NCBI GenBank assembly: GCA_028751875.1
Contig: CM054153.1
Coordinates: 35,430,588 to 35,494,587 of the forward strand
Direction of reading: 5' to 3'
DNA from: Rapana venosa
Lineage: Eukaryota > Mollusca > Gastropoda > Neogastropoda > Muricidae
Length of the DNA stretch: 64,000 nt
The translations under genes and the position numbers were made by a program. Position 1 is the first letter of the stretch; every line of letters starts with the position of its first letter. Positions 25,070 to 37,850 of this stretch are shown here, in pieces. A model generated the notes under the pieces. The model was not told where the DNA came from, ran no database searches, and worked only from the letters and a program-made list of their open reading frames with translations.

Positions 25070-28000
25070 ATAATGTTATGTTGTTATAAGATGTCATGTT
25101 GTTGTTTTAATGTCATGTTGTCATAAGATGTTAGGTTGTTATAAGATGTCACGTTGTTGTTATAATGTTATGTTGTTATTATAATGTTATGTTATAAGAT
25201 GTCATGTTGTTATAATGTCATTTTGTTATTATAATGTTATGTTGTTATAAGATGTCATGTTGTTATAAAGTTATGTTGTTATTATAATGTCATGTTGTTA
25301 AAAGATGTCAAGTTATAAGATGTTATGTTGTTATAATGCCATGTTATAATGTTATACTGTTAGAAGATGTCATGATGTTATAATATTATGTTATTATAAT
25401 GTCATGTTCTCATAAGATGTTAGGTTGTTATAAGTTGTAATGTTGTTGTTATAATATCATGTTGTTATTATAATGTTATGTTGTTATAAGATGCAATGTT
25501 GTTATAATATTATGTTGTTGTTATAATGTCATTGTGTTATAAGATGTTATGTTGTTTTTATAATGTCATGTTGTTATAAGATGTTATTTTGTTATTATAA
25601 TGTCATGTAATAAAATGTTATGTTGTTATAAGATGTCAAGTTATAAGATGTCATGTTGCTGTTACAATGCCATGTTGTTATAAGATGTCATGTTGTTATA
25701 AGATGTCATGTTATAAGATGTCATGTTGCTGTTACAATGCCATGTTGCTATAAGATGTCATGTTGTTATAAGATGTCATGTTGTTGTTATAATGTCATGT
25801 TGTTATTATAATGTTATGTTGTTATAAGATGTCATGTTGTTGTAATAATGTCATGTTGTTATTATAATGTTATGTTGTTATAAGACGTCATGTTGTTGTT
25901 ATAATATCATGTTATTATAATGTTATGTTGTTATAAGAATGTCATATTGTTATAATGTCATGTTGTTATTATAATATTATGTTATAAGATGTCATGTTGT
26001 TATAATGTTATGTTGTTATTATAATGTCATGTTGTTAGAAGATGTCAAGTTATAACATGTTAAGTTATAAGACGTCATGTTGTTGTTATAATGCCATGTT
26101 ATTATAATGTTATGTTGTTATAAGAATGTCATATTGTTATAATGTCATGTTGTTATTATAATATTATGTTATAAGATGTCATTTTGTTATAATATTATGT
26201 TGTTATTATAACGTCATGTTGTTATAATATATTATGTTGTTATAAGATGTCATGTTGTTATAATGTTATGTTGTTATTATAATGTTATGTTGTTATTCTA
26301 ATGTTTTGTTGTTATAAGATGTTCTAACATGTTATGTTGTTATAAGATGTCATGTTCTTTTAATGTTCAGTTGTTATTATATCGTCATGTTGTTATAAGA
26401 TGTCATGTTGTTATAAGATGTTATGTTGTTATAATGTCATGTTGTTATTTTAATGTTATGTTGTTATTAGATGTCATGTTGTTGTTATAATGCCAGGTTA
26501 TTATTATGTTATATTGTTATAAGATGCCATGTTGTTGTAATATTATGTTGTTATTATAATGTCATGTTGTTATAAGATATATTGTTATAAGATGTCATGT
26601 TGTTATTATAATGTCATGTTGCTATAAAATATGTTGTTATAAGATGTCATGTTGTTGTTATAATGTCATATTGTTATTATAATGTTATGTTGTTATAAGA
26701 TGTCATGTTGTTGTTATAATGTCATGTTGTTATTATAATGTTATGTTGTTATAAGATGTCATGTTGTTATAATATTATGTTGTTATTATAATGTCATGTT
26801 GTTATAAGGTGTCATGTTGTAATAATGTTATGTTGTTATTATAATGTTATGTAAAAAGATGTCATGTTGTTATAATGTTTGTTATTATAAGGTCATATTG
26901 TTATAAGATGTTATGTTGTTATAATGTCATGTTATTATAATGTTATGTTGTTATAAGATGTCATGTTTTTATAATGTTATGTTGTTATTATAATGTCATT
27001 TTGTTATAAGATGTCAAGTTATAAGATATTAAGTTATAAGATGCCATGTTGTTGTTATAATGCCATGTTATAATGTTATATTGTTATAAGATGTCATGAT
27101 GTTATAATATTATGTTATTATAATGTCATGTTCTCATAAGATGTTATGTTGTTATAAGATGTAATGTTGTTGTTATAATGTCATGTTATTAGAATGTTTT
27201 GTTGTTATAAGATGTCATATTGTTGTTATAATGCCAGGTTATTATAATGCTATATTGTTATAAGATGCCATGTTGTTATAACATTATGTTATTATTATAT
27301 CATGTTGTTATAAGATATGTTGTTATAAAATGTCATGTTGTTGTTATAATGTCAGGTTATTATAATGTTATGTTGTTATAAGATGTCATGTTGTTGTTAT
27401 AATGTCATGTCGTTATTATCATGTTATGTTGTTATAAGATGTCATGTTGTTATAATGTTATGTTGTTATTATACTGTCATGTTGTTATAAGATGTCAAGT
27501 TATAAGATGTTAAGTTATAAGATGTGATGTTGTTGTTATAATGCCATTTTATTATAATGTTATGTTGTTATAAGAATGTCATGTTGTTATAATGTCATGC
27601 TGTTATTATAAAGTTATGTTATCCACATCATGACTTCTGAAACCGCAGGGACCACATCCACATCATGACTTCTGACACTTCATGGACCACATTCACATCC
27701 ACATCATTAATTCTGACATGATGGGGGGCCACATCCACATCATGACTTCTGACACTGCATGTACCACATCCACATCATGACTTCTGACACTGCATGTACC
27801 ACATCCACATAATGACTTCTTACACTGCAGGTACCACATCCTCATCATGATATCTTGCACTGCAGGTACCACATCCACATTATCACTTCTGCGACCGTAG
27901 GGACCACATCCACATCATGACTTCTGAAACTGCAGGGACCACATCCACATCATGACTTCTGACATTATGGGGGACCACATCCACATTATGACTTCTTAAA

Positions 28001-31000
28001 CCGCCGGGACCACATCCACATCCTGACTTAGAACACTGCAGGGACCACATCCACATCATGACTTTTAAATACGGCAGGGACCACATCCACATCCACATCA
28101 TGACTTCTGACAATGAAGGGACCACATCCACATCATGACTTCTGACACTGCAGGGACCACTCCACATCGTTGAACTTTGACACGGCAAAGGACAACTCCA
28201 CATCATGATTCTGATACTGCAGGGACCACATCACATCATAACTTATGAAAACGAGGGACCAATCCACATAATGACTTCTGACCACTGCAGGGACTAAATT
28301 AACATCCACATCATGACTTTTGACACTGCAGGGACCTCATCCACATCAGGACTTCTGACATTATGGGGGCCACATCCACATCATGACTTCTGACATTGCA
28401 TGTACCACATCCACATCATGACTTTTGACACTGCAGGTACCACATCCACATCATGACTTCTGGCAGTGTACGTACCACATGCACATCATGACTTTTGAAA
28501 CCGTTAGGGACCAATTCCACACCAACATCCACATAATGGGACTTCTGACACTGTATGTAGCACATACACATCGAATCATGACTTATGATACGGCAGGACA
28601 ACACCACAACACTGACTTCTGAAACCGCAGGGACCACATCCACATATGACTTACTGACACTGCATTGACCACATTAAACAACCTCATCAGATTCTGACAC
28701 TGCAGGGTCCACATCCACTAGGACTTCTGACATTTTGGGGGGCCACATCCACTTTCATGACTTATGACACCCCAATGCATGAACCACATCCACATCATTT
28801 ACTTCTGAAACCGGAGGGACCACATCCACATGATAGACAATCATGACTTCTGGACACTGCGGGGACCACATCCACATACACCACCATGACCTCTGACAAT
28901 GCAAGGAACCCACATCCACAATCATGACTTCTGACATGCAGGGGATTCAAATCCCATCAATGACTTCTGAACACTAGATAGAGGGACACATCCAACATCC
29001 ACATTCATGCCTTATTGAAACGCAGGACAACATCCACATCCCATGCTTCTGACTGCAGGCACTACATCCACATCATCGACTTCTGGACACTCGCCAAGGA
29101 GCACAATCCACATTATGATCGGTTATCTGACACCAGCGGGACAACATCCTCATCCACATCGTGCCTTCTGAAACTGAAGGGACAACATCCACATCCTGAC
29201 CTCTGACACTGCAGGGATTACATCACATCTCACATCATGACGTCTAGCACTGCAGGATGTGTGTGACATCACGACCCCACATCACGCTTCTGACCTTCAT
29301 TCGTGCGATGAGCCACATCCACATCATGGACTTCTGAAACCGCGGACCACATCCACATCATGACTTCTGATACTGCAGGGACCATCCCATCGTGACCTTA
29401 TGACACTGCAAGGAACCAAACATCCACATTACCTCCCCGCTCCTTCTGACACGCGGGGGACAGCAACCCACATCAATATTCATGGACTTCTGACATCTGC
29501 CAGGGGACCACTACAATCCGCATAGATTGACTTCTGACACAGAGGATCACTTCCACATCATGACTTTCACACTGCAGGGACCACATCCACATCCGCATTA
29601 TGACCTTTGACCACTGCAGGACCACATCACATCATGACTCCAGGGACACTGCATTGACACATCCACATTCTCATCGTGACTTCTACATTATGGGGGACAA
29701 CATCACATCATGACTTCTGATACTGCAGGGACCACATCCACATCATGACTTCTAAAACCGTAGGGACCACATCCACATCATGACTTCTGACACTGCAAGG
29801 ACAACATCAACATCATGATTTCTGACACTGCAGGGAGCACATTCACATCATGACTTCTGACACTGCAGGGACCACATCCACATCCACATTATGACTTCTG
29901 GCAATGCAGGGACCACATCCACACCCACATCATGACTTTTGACAATGCAGGGACGACATCCACATCATGACTTCTGACATTATGGGGGGCCACATCCACA
30001 TCATGACTTCTGACACTGCATGTACCACATCCACATCATGACTTCTGACACTGCAGGTATTACATCCACATCATTACTTTGACCAATGCAGGTACCACAT
30101 CCAATCAATGACTTCTGTAACTGCAGGGACCACTATAGTCCACATCATGACTTATGGACACTGCAAAGAATACATCAACATCATGACTCTGATACTGCAG
30201 GACCACATCACATCCACTTCATGACTTAAGACACTGCAGGGACACATCCACATTCCTGATAACTTGCTGAATAGGCAGGGCTCCAAATCAACATCATGAC
30301 TTCTGACATGCAGGGATTACATTCCACATCACGACTAATGACACTGCGTGGGGACGCAACCCACATCTCTCAATTCATGACTACTGACACTGCAGAGGAG
30401 ACCACATACACATCCGCAGCATGACTTCTGACACTGCAGGGATCACATCCACATCATGACTTCTGACACTGCAAGGGACCACATCACATCATGACTTCTG
30501 AAAACTGCATGGGACCATCCACATCATAACACCTGACACTGCAAGGGACCCATCAAACATCATGACCTGCTGATACTGCAGGGACTACATCCACATCCAC
30601 ATCTAATGTATCTTAAAACACGGCAGGGACCACATCCACATCATGACTTCTGAAACCGAGAGGATCCACATCCACATCCACTAATGATTTGTCCGACACT
30701 GCAAGGGACCACATCACCATTAACATTCATGACTTAAGACACTGCAGGGACCACATCCACATCATGACTTCTGATATACGGCAGACAGAGACCCACAGCC
30801 ACATCCACATCAGGACCTTCTGACAATGAAGGGACCAATCCTCCCAAATCATGACTCTTGACACTGCAAGGGACCAACACCCCCATCATTGACTTCTGAC
30901 ATGGAAGGGTTCACATCCACATCATGATTTCTGAAACCGCAGGGACAAACATCCACATCATGATTTCTGATTACTGCAGGACAACATCCACGCCATCAAT

Positions 31001-33175
31001 GAGTCTGCACTGCAAGTACAAATGCACATCATGACTTCTGATACTGCAGGGGACCACATCCACATCATGACTTCTGAAACCGCAGAGACCACATCCACAT
31101 CATGACTTTTGACACTGCATGTACCACATTCACATCTACATCATGACTTCTGACATTAAGGGGGGCCACATCCACATCATGACTTCTGACACTGCATGTA
31201 CCACATCCACATCATGACTTTTAACACTGCAGGTACCACATCTACATCATGACTTTTGGCAGTGCAGGTACCACATCCACATCATGACTTCTGACATAAT
31301 AGGGGGCCACATCCACATCATGACTTCTGGCAATGCAGGTACCACATCCACATCATAACTTCTGAAACCGTAGGGACCACATCCACATCACATCCACACA
31401 ATGACTTCTGACACTGCAGGGAGCACATCCACATCCACATCATGACTTCTAACAGTGCAGGGGCCACATCGACATCCACATCATGACCCCCGACAATGCA
31501 GGGACCACATCCACATCATGACTTCTGAAACCGTAAGGACCACATCCATATCTGCATCATGACCTCTGACATTTCAAGGACCACATCCACATCATGACTT
31601 TTGACACTGCAGGGGTCACACCCATATCATGACTTCTGACACTGCGGAGACCATATCCACATCCACATCATGCCTTCTAAAACCGCAGGGACCACATCCA
31701 CATCATGACTTCTGACACTGCAGGGACCACATCCACATCATGACTTCTGACATTATGGGGGACCACATCCACATCATGACTTCTGACACTGCAGGTACCA
31801 CATCTACATCATGACTTCTGAAACCGTAGGACCCACATCCACATCCACATAATGACTTCTGCAAACTGCATGGAGCACATCCACACCCACATCAGTACTT
31901 AAGACACTGCAGGGGACCACTTCCACATCATGACTTATTGTATACCGCCAGGGAATCACATCCACTCATGACTTTTGACACTGCAGGTACCACATCCACA
32001 TCATTATTCTGGCACTGCAGGTACCACATCTACATCATGACTTCTGATATCGTAGGGAAAAACATATGTCCACATCCACATCCTCTTAATGATTCTGACA
32101 CTGCTTGGAGCACATCCACACCCACATCATGACTTTGACAATTGAGTGACCACGTCCACATCATGACTTCTAACACTGCAGGGACACATCCAAATCGTGA
32201 CTTCTGGACAGTGCAGGGTACCACATCCACATCGTGAAATTTTGACCACTGCAGGTACCACTTCACAATCATGACTTCTTGCACGGCAGGTACCACATCC
32301 ATATCATGACTTCTGAAACCGCAGGGACCACATCCACATCCACATAATGACTTCTGACACTGCGGGGACCGCATCCACATCCACATCATGACTTCTGATA
32401 CCGCAGGGACCACATCCACATCCACATCATGACTTAAGACACTGCAGGGACCACATCCACATCATGGCTTCAGAAACCGCCGGGATCACATCCAGATCCA
32501 CGTAATGAGTTCCGACACTGCAAGGACCACATCCACATCCACATCATGACTTAAGACACTGCAGGGACCACATCCACATCAAGACTTCTTACACTGCAGG
32601 GGCCACATCCACATGATGACTTAAGACACTGAAGGGACCACATCCACACAATGACTTATGAATACGGCAGGGACCACATACACATCCACATCATGACTTC
32701 TGACAATGAAGGGACCACATCCACGTCATGACTTCTGACACTGCATGGACCACATTAAACATCCACATGACATGACTTCTGACACTGCAGGGACCAATCC
32801 ACATCAGGACCTGACATTATGGGGCCACATCACATCATGACTTCTGACAACGAAAGGACACATTCTATAATCTCGATGATGACTTAAGACACTGCAGGGA
32901 CCACATCCACATCATGACTTATGAAACCGCAGGGATCACATCCACATCCACATATTGATTTCCGACACTGCAAGGACCACGTCCACATCCACATCATGAC
33001 TTTTGACAATGAAGAGACCAAATCCACATCATTGCTTCTGACACTGCAGGGACCACATCCACATCGTGACTTCTGACAGTGCAGGTACCACATCCACATC
33101 GTGACTTTTGACACTGCAGGTACTACATCCACATCATGACTTCTGAAATCGAAGGGACCACAACCACATCCACAA

Positions 33176-34843
33176 CATGCCCTCTGAAACCGCAGGGACC
33201 ACATAATCCACATCATGACTCTGAGCATGCAGGCATCACATACACATCATGACTTCTGACAACGCAAGTACCACATCCACATCCACATCATGACTTCTGA
33301 CAATGCAAGGACCACATCCACATCCACATCATGACTTAAGACACTGCAGGGACCACATCTACATCATGACTTATGAAACCGCAGGGATCACATCCACATA
33401 ATGATTTCCGACACTGCAAGGACCACATCCACATCCACATCATGCCATCTGACACCGCAGAGACCACATCCACATCATGACTTTTGATACTGCAGGGACC
33501 ACTTCCTCATCCACATCATGACTTCTGGCACTGCAGGGACCACATCCACACCCACATCATGACTTCTGACACTGCAGGGACCACATCCACATCATGGCTT
33601 CTGAAACCACAGAGACCATATCCACATCATGACTTCTGACAATCCTGGGACATGATCCACATTCCACATCATGACTTTTGAAATCGCAGGGGCCACAACC
33701 ACATCCACATCATGCCTTCTGACACAGCAGTGACAACATCCACATCAACATCATGACTTCTGACACCGCAGGGATCACATCCACATCGTGACTTCTGACA
33801 GTGCAGGGGCCACATCCACATCCACATCATGACCCCCGACAATGCAGGGACAACATCCACATCATGACTTCTGACACTGCAAGGACCACATCCACATCCA
33901 CATCATCACTTCTGAAACCACAGGTACCACATCCACACCCACATCATGACATTTGAATTCGCACGGGCTACAACCACATCCACATCATGCCTTCTGACAC
34001 AGCAGTGACAACATCCACATCCACATCATGACTTCTGACACCGCAGGGATCACATCCAAATCGTGACTTCTGACAGTGCAGAAGCCACATCCACATCATG
34101 ACTTCTCACACTGCAAGGACCACATCCACATCCACATCATGACTTCTGAAACCACAGGTACCACATCCACACCCACATCATGACTTTTGACACTCCAGGG
34201 ACATGATCCACATCCAAATCTTGACTTCTGACACTGCAGGGGCCACAACCACATCTTTATCATGCCTTCTGAAACGGCAAGGACCACATCCACATCATGA
34301 CTTCTGAAACCGCAGAGACCACATCAACATCATGACTTAAGACACTGCAGGGACCACATCCACATCATGACTTCTGAATACGGCAAGGACCACATTCACA
34401 TCCACATCATGACTTCTGACATTATGGCGAAATACATCAAAAAAAAAAATAAAAAAATTTTTTCATTGACTTTGGTATGCAAAGACCACATCCACATCAT
34501 GACTTCTGACAATCCTGGGACATGATCCACATCCACATCATGCCTTCTGACACAGCAGTGACAACATCCACATCATGACTTCTGACACTGCAGGGATCAC
34601 ATCCACATCGTGACTTCTGACAGTGCAGGGGCCACATCCACATCATGTCCCCCGACAATGCAGGGACCACATCCACATCATGACTTCTGACACTACAAGG
34701 ACCACATCCACATCCACATCATGACTTCTGAAACCACAGGTACCACATCCACACCAACATCATGACTTCTCACACTCCAGGGACATGATCCACATCCAAA
34801 TCATGACTTCTGACACTGCAGGGGCCACAACCACATCTACATC
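33176..34843. repeat. About 275-bp higher-order repeat within the 35-bp minisatellite
   Basis: The variant CATGCC or CATGCCTTCT (replacing CATGACTTCT) recurs at 33176, 33441, 33711, 33986, 34261, 34539 and 34843. Intervals are 265, 270, 275, 275, 278 and 304 bp. Other variants keep fixed positions relative to it, including CACAGCAGTGACAAC, GTGACTTCTGACAGTGCAG and GGGACATGATCCAC. Each unit therefore contains seven or eight monomers. Confidence 0.8.
34438..34476. other. Poly-A/poly-T insertion in minisatellite
   Basis: An A-run, then A7T6, then a short non-satellite stretch (CATTGACTTTGGTATG) interrupts otherwise regular monomers. It has no coding content. It may be a remnant of a small insertion or a consensus artefact. 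Confidence 0.5.
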
Positions 34844-35098
34844 ATGCCTTCTGAATACGGCAGGGACCACATCCACATCCACATCATGACTTCTGACATT
34901 ATGGGGGACAACATCCACATCATGACTTCTGATACTGCAGGGAACACATCCACATCATGACTTCTGATACTGCAGGGACCACATCCACATCATGACTTCT
35001 GTAAACGCAGAAGAACACATCTCCACATCATGACTTCTGACACTGCAAGGCCCACATCAACATCCACATCATGACTTCTAACACTGCGGGGACCAAAA

Positions 35099-35457
35099 CC
35101 AATCAGTTAAAGTCTTTTGAAACTTTTTCTTTTAATATATCTATCAAAATTTGTTTTTTTCGGATAAAATGGATGGTTTGTAAAGGGTTCTTTAACTAAA
35201 TTTAAAAATATAAATACACTCTTAAGGTAAAATTGATCTCTTGATTATGTAAATTTTAATGGTTATATAATTGTTGCCTTGTTGTTTTCTATCGTAGACA
35301 TTAAAAAATGATAAGAATGGAAAGCTTTTATATTAGGATATTATAACGGAAAAAAAAAACTACAATTCATTAAAAATGAATGCACATGGTTTGTTTCCCA
35401 AATTAAAAAGATCTCTGTGTTAAAATGATATTTAACAAATGAGTAAAACATGAAATA
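35099..35457. other. AT-rich sequence 5' of the retroelement endonuclease
   Basis: Non-satellite AT-rich DNA lies between the last minisatellite monomer and the first endonuclease codons. No open frame or nucleic-acid-binding motif of a LINE ORF1 is visible. It may be the 5' part of the same retroelement, heavily damaged, or flanking DNA. Confidence 0.4.
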
Positions 35458-36240
35458 TTATCGTGGAATATTAGAAGTATCTATGGAAAAGTGGATAAAT
35501 TTAATGTAAAAAATAAATGACGTACACAAAAAGACATGTTGATTTATAGATGTAAAATTTTACAAAAAACACATTTGATAAAAATCTGTAAAAGGTTAAC
35601 TCTACCAGGATATATGTCATCCCCTACTCGACCAAAAAAAAATAGATTTTCAGGCTTCGGAGGTATTTCAGTTTTCTTTAAAGGGAAAGATTATCGAAAA
35701 AGTATAAAATTTTTACCACAAAATAGTTCAGATATGGTTTTGGGTGCAAATGATACAGGGGAAAATCATTAAAATCATCAAACAAGAATATTTTATAGGG
35801 TGCTATATTCCAACCCCAATTTTTTTTCTTTTGGAAAAGTTATACACAAAAATATGGGAAAATTTAGAACAAAATAGAAAATTTGTTGAAAGAGGTCAGA
35901 TAATACTGTGCGGGACTAAATGCGCGATCAGGAAGACTGACGACTTTAAAAATAATCCAGAACCAAGTTACTACATTTTTCCTGAAAAAATAATTATAGA
36001 CCAATGTTATAAAAGGTGTCAAGGATGAATTGTACAAAAATATGGAAGCTTTTGTTAATTTTTGTAAGCAATAAAATTATATTTTTAAAAAGGCCGAACA
36101 TTGGAGTTTACAGGGTAGTTTACGTTTTTCAACCTAAAAGGTTCTAGTGTTGTGGTTTAAAATTTCTTTGTTCAAATCATTTAGAAAGGGTGAAACATTG
36201 AAAGTTAGAGATTTAAGGAATACTTGATCATTGTCCATAG
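35458..36240 (+). pseudogene. Broken LINE AP-endonuclease (EEP) domain
   Basis: The domain would nick target DNA to prime reverse transcription. It begins with LSWNIRSIYGKVDKF (from 35458), with a TGA in frame at 35518-35520. A 78-aa frame follows with LQKTHL (the catalytic QET box reads QKT at about 35563-35571) and GGISVFFK (35659-35682). A new frame carries GCYIPTP and CGTKCAIRKTDDF, a damaged form of the GDxNA box near 35912-35926. The C-terminal box reads LDHCP at 36223-36237, where the family has SDH. Total length, about 260 codons, is normal for an EEP domain. The frame changes at least three times, so it is non-functional as written. Confidence 0.82.
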
Positions 36241-36960
36241 ATTGATATAAAACCAATATAGAAAAAAAACACGTTTGCAGGGGTCTATAAAAATAGAAAG
36301 AGCAAAAGCAGGTATATTACTAAAGTTCACCACAACAAACACGTTTTGTGGGGGATACAAACCCAAAAGGCAATTTGAAAAGGCACTTCTACTCCCAGCA
36401 ATAAAATCACACAAAACACAAATAAAAACTGAAAAAAATACAGTATTAAAAAAAATAAAAAAAAGTACAAAGCGCCTGATTCCACAAACTAGAAATGAAC
36501 TTTCCCAGCAACTGTTGATATCTTTCTCAAAGTGGCCAATTAAGCTTGGGGCCCCGAAAGTAAAAACGGTAAGAAAATTAAACACATAAAAAAGGTTTGT
36601 TGGAATGTAACAGTAAAAGAAAAAAGTAAAGTCTTAAAATCCCAAAAATAAAACCCGATAAACTAAACTTCGAGAAAAATACTTTTGAAAAGAAAACAAT
36701 TTTAAAAAAAAAATTTAAATAAAAAAAAAAAAGAAAAATTTCAAAAATTCACTGGATCCAGTAAGATGCCTTGACGAAGATCCGAGTTATTGGGGAAAAA
36801 ACTTTCAAAAAATTAAAAAAAAGTGAAGATGAGGGGATTAAAACTCAAAATCATATTGAGCAGTAATGGATGAACACTTAAAAACACTTTTTGGGTAAAA
36901 AACCCGCAAATAGATCCAGACCACAAAAAGAAGTTTTAAACAGGTTTAATGACTTAAAAG
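36241..36960 (+). pseudogene. LINE ORF2 linker between endonuclease and reverse transcriptase
   Basis: This is the spacer expected between the two domains. A 104-aa lysine-rich frame (36275-36589) is open. Further on, a frame near 36769-36830 reads LDEDPSYWG, resembling the DPxxFWK linker motif that precedes many LINE reverse transcriptases. The sequence is A-rich with long A-runs and several frame breaks. No separate gene is supported, and the opposite-strand frame at 36205-36585 is a shadow. Confidence 0.6.
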
Positions 36961-37850
36961 TATCTAATAACCCACTGCTAGATAAACAAAATTACAACAG
37001 AGGAAATTCAAAACAATCAAAAATTGAAAAAAAAACAAATCCCTGGAAAAAATGGAATCACAAAAGAAATGATCAAATCGTTATCTAATGTTTAGAGATA
37101 ATGCGAAATTTTTCAATTTAGTATTGAAAGGGGGATATTCCCTGTGACGGAAAATAGGGTGATGTCCCAATTTAAGAACGGGTGCTATACACCCGAAAAC
37201 TACAAGGAAAAAAGTTACAAAACTATTTGGAAAAATTTTTTTTTCAAAATGAACCCCTAGAATTTCTGAATATTTTGAAAAAACAATAGTATTTTTAGGA
37301 ACAAGCGGTTTCAAAAAGCATGCAGAACAACGGACCATATTTCCACTTAAAAATTTAAAAGTGTGTACTGAAAGTAAAAAAATAAAAAGACTTTATTGTG
37401 CTTTGTAGTTTTCAGAAAACGTTTATAATGTGTGGCACGAGGGGTTTTTTATAAAGTTTAAAAGAAATGGAAAAACAGGCAAAAATTTTAAAGTCTTTTA
37501 AAAACATTTTTTTCCAACGCAACAAAATTTTCAAAAAAAACGAGGCAAAAAACACAGATGAAAAACATGGTCAGAAAAGGGGTACATCAGGGAAATACAT
37601 TAAGTTTACATTATTTAATGTATATGTCAATGATATAGTTTCAATATATGTGAGAAAGATTCGCCATATTAACCGCAAAAGACCCGAATTCCTTGTTTTA
37701 CTCTATGCTGATGACCTGGCTTGCTATCAACAACCAAAATGGTTTCAAACTAAACTGAATAAACTGCAAGAATTTCTGTTCTAATTGGGGTTTAAAGAAA
37801 AAAAACAAAAACCAAGTTAAAAGTCTTTACGGATCACCCCTAAAATTTCC
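36961..37850 (+). pseudogene. Broken LINE reverse transcriptase, 3' end lost in gap
   Basis: The ordered motifs of a non-LTR reverse transcriptase are: PGKNGI (37042-37059), YTPENY (37186-37203), FQKACRTTDHI (ending 37341), a motif-A region around CAL*FSENVYNVWHEG (37394-37453) in which both aspartates are lost, GVHQG (37579-37593), FNVYVND (37614-37634), the catalytic YADD (37704-37715), and a GLKxxKTK-like motif D near 37790. A stop lies inside motif A and the frame changes between most motifs. The longest intact stretch is 105 codons at 37467-37784. It is recognisable but inactive as written. Fingers and palm are present; the thumb and everything after lie in the gap. Confidence 0.88.

Larger units (their letters stand above)
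12181..27619. repeat. AT-rich satellite, 15 kb well-resolved array
   Basis: The array is made of 18-21-bp units of the form ATGT(C/T)ATGTTGTTATAAG, with longer variants containing GTTGTTATAAT or GTTATTATAAT. C occurs almost only in TCATG, so the plus strand is strongly G-over-C and T-over-A skewed. Variant units recur in fixed order and give higher-order blocks: for example, the series around CATGTTCTCATAAGATG recurs near 13823, 21253, 23571, 24956, 25406 and 27127. No gene or RNA is visible. A 60-aa frame at 16287-16469 is a repeat artefact. I do not recognise the satellite family. Confidence 0.93.
27620..35098. repeat. 35-bp minisatellite, 7.5 kb array
   Basis: Monomers of 35 bp are built of CCACATCATGACTTCTGAC and ACTGCAGGGACCACATC. 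Many carry an extra CACATC (41 bp). Distinct monomer types recur: CACTGCAGGG, AAACCGCAGGG, ATTATGGGGG, AATACGGCAGGG and CACTGCATGTACC. It joins the AT-rich satellite abruptly at 27619/27620 and ends where retroelement sequence starts near 35099. Quality dips between about 28140 and 30950. Minus-strand frames with MMWMW and VVPAVSEV motifs are periodic readings of the monomer and not genes. Confidence 0.95.
35458..37850 (+). mobile_element. Degenerate non-LTR (LINE) retrotransposon, truncated by gap
   Basis: An apurinic/apyrimidinic-endonuclease-like domain is followed by a linker and a reverse transcriptase, the ORF2 order of CR1/L2/Jockey-type LINEs. Motifs appear in correct order but in different frames, so the reading frame is broken many times. 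The 3' end is lost in the N gap. The same 35-bp minisatellite, in the same orientation, flanks the element on the left (up to 35098) and beyond the gap (from 38351). This suggests insertion into the array. The clade cannot be assigned from what remains. Some frameshifts may be consensus errors, since this is the end of a contig. Confidence 0.85.

Noticed and set aside
27693..34293. Minus-strand frames of 60-131 aa with MMWMW, VVPAVSEV and QKS motifs
   Set aside because: They are periodic translations of the 35-bp minisatellite, are interrupted wherever the monomer is perfect, and shift frame with each 41-bp variant.
36205..36585. Minus-strand 126-aa Phe-rich frame opposite the retroelement linker
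   Set aside because: It is a shadow of an A-rich plus strand. The plus strand is placed between endonuclease and reverse-transcriptase motifs, so the minus frame has no independent support.
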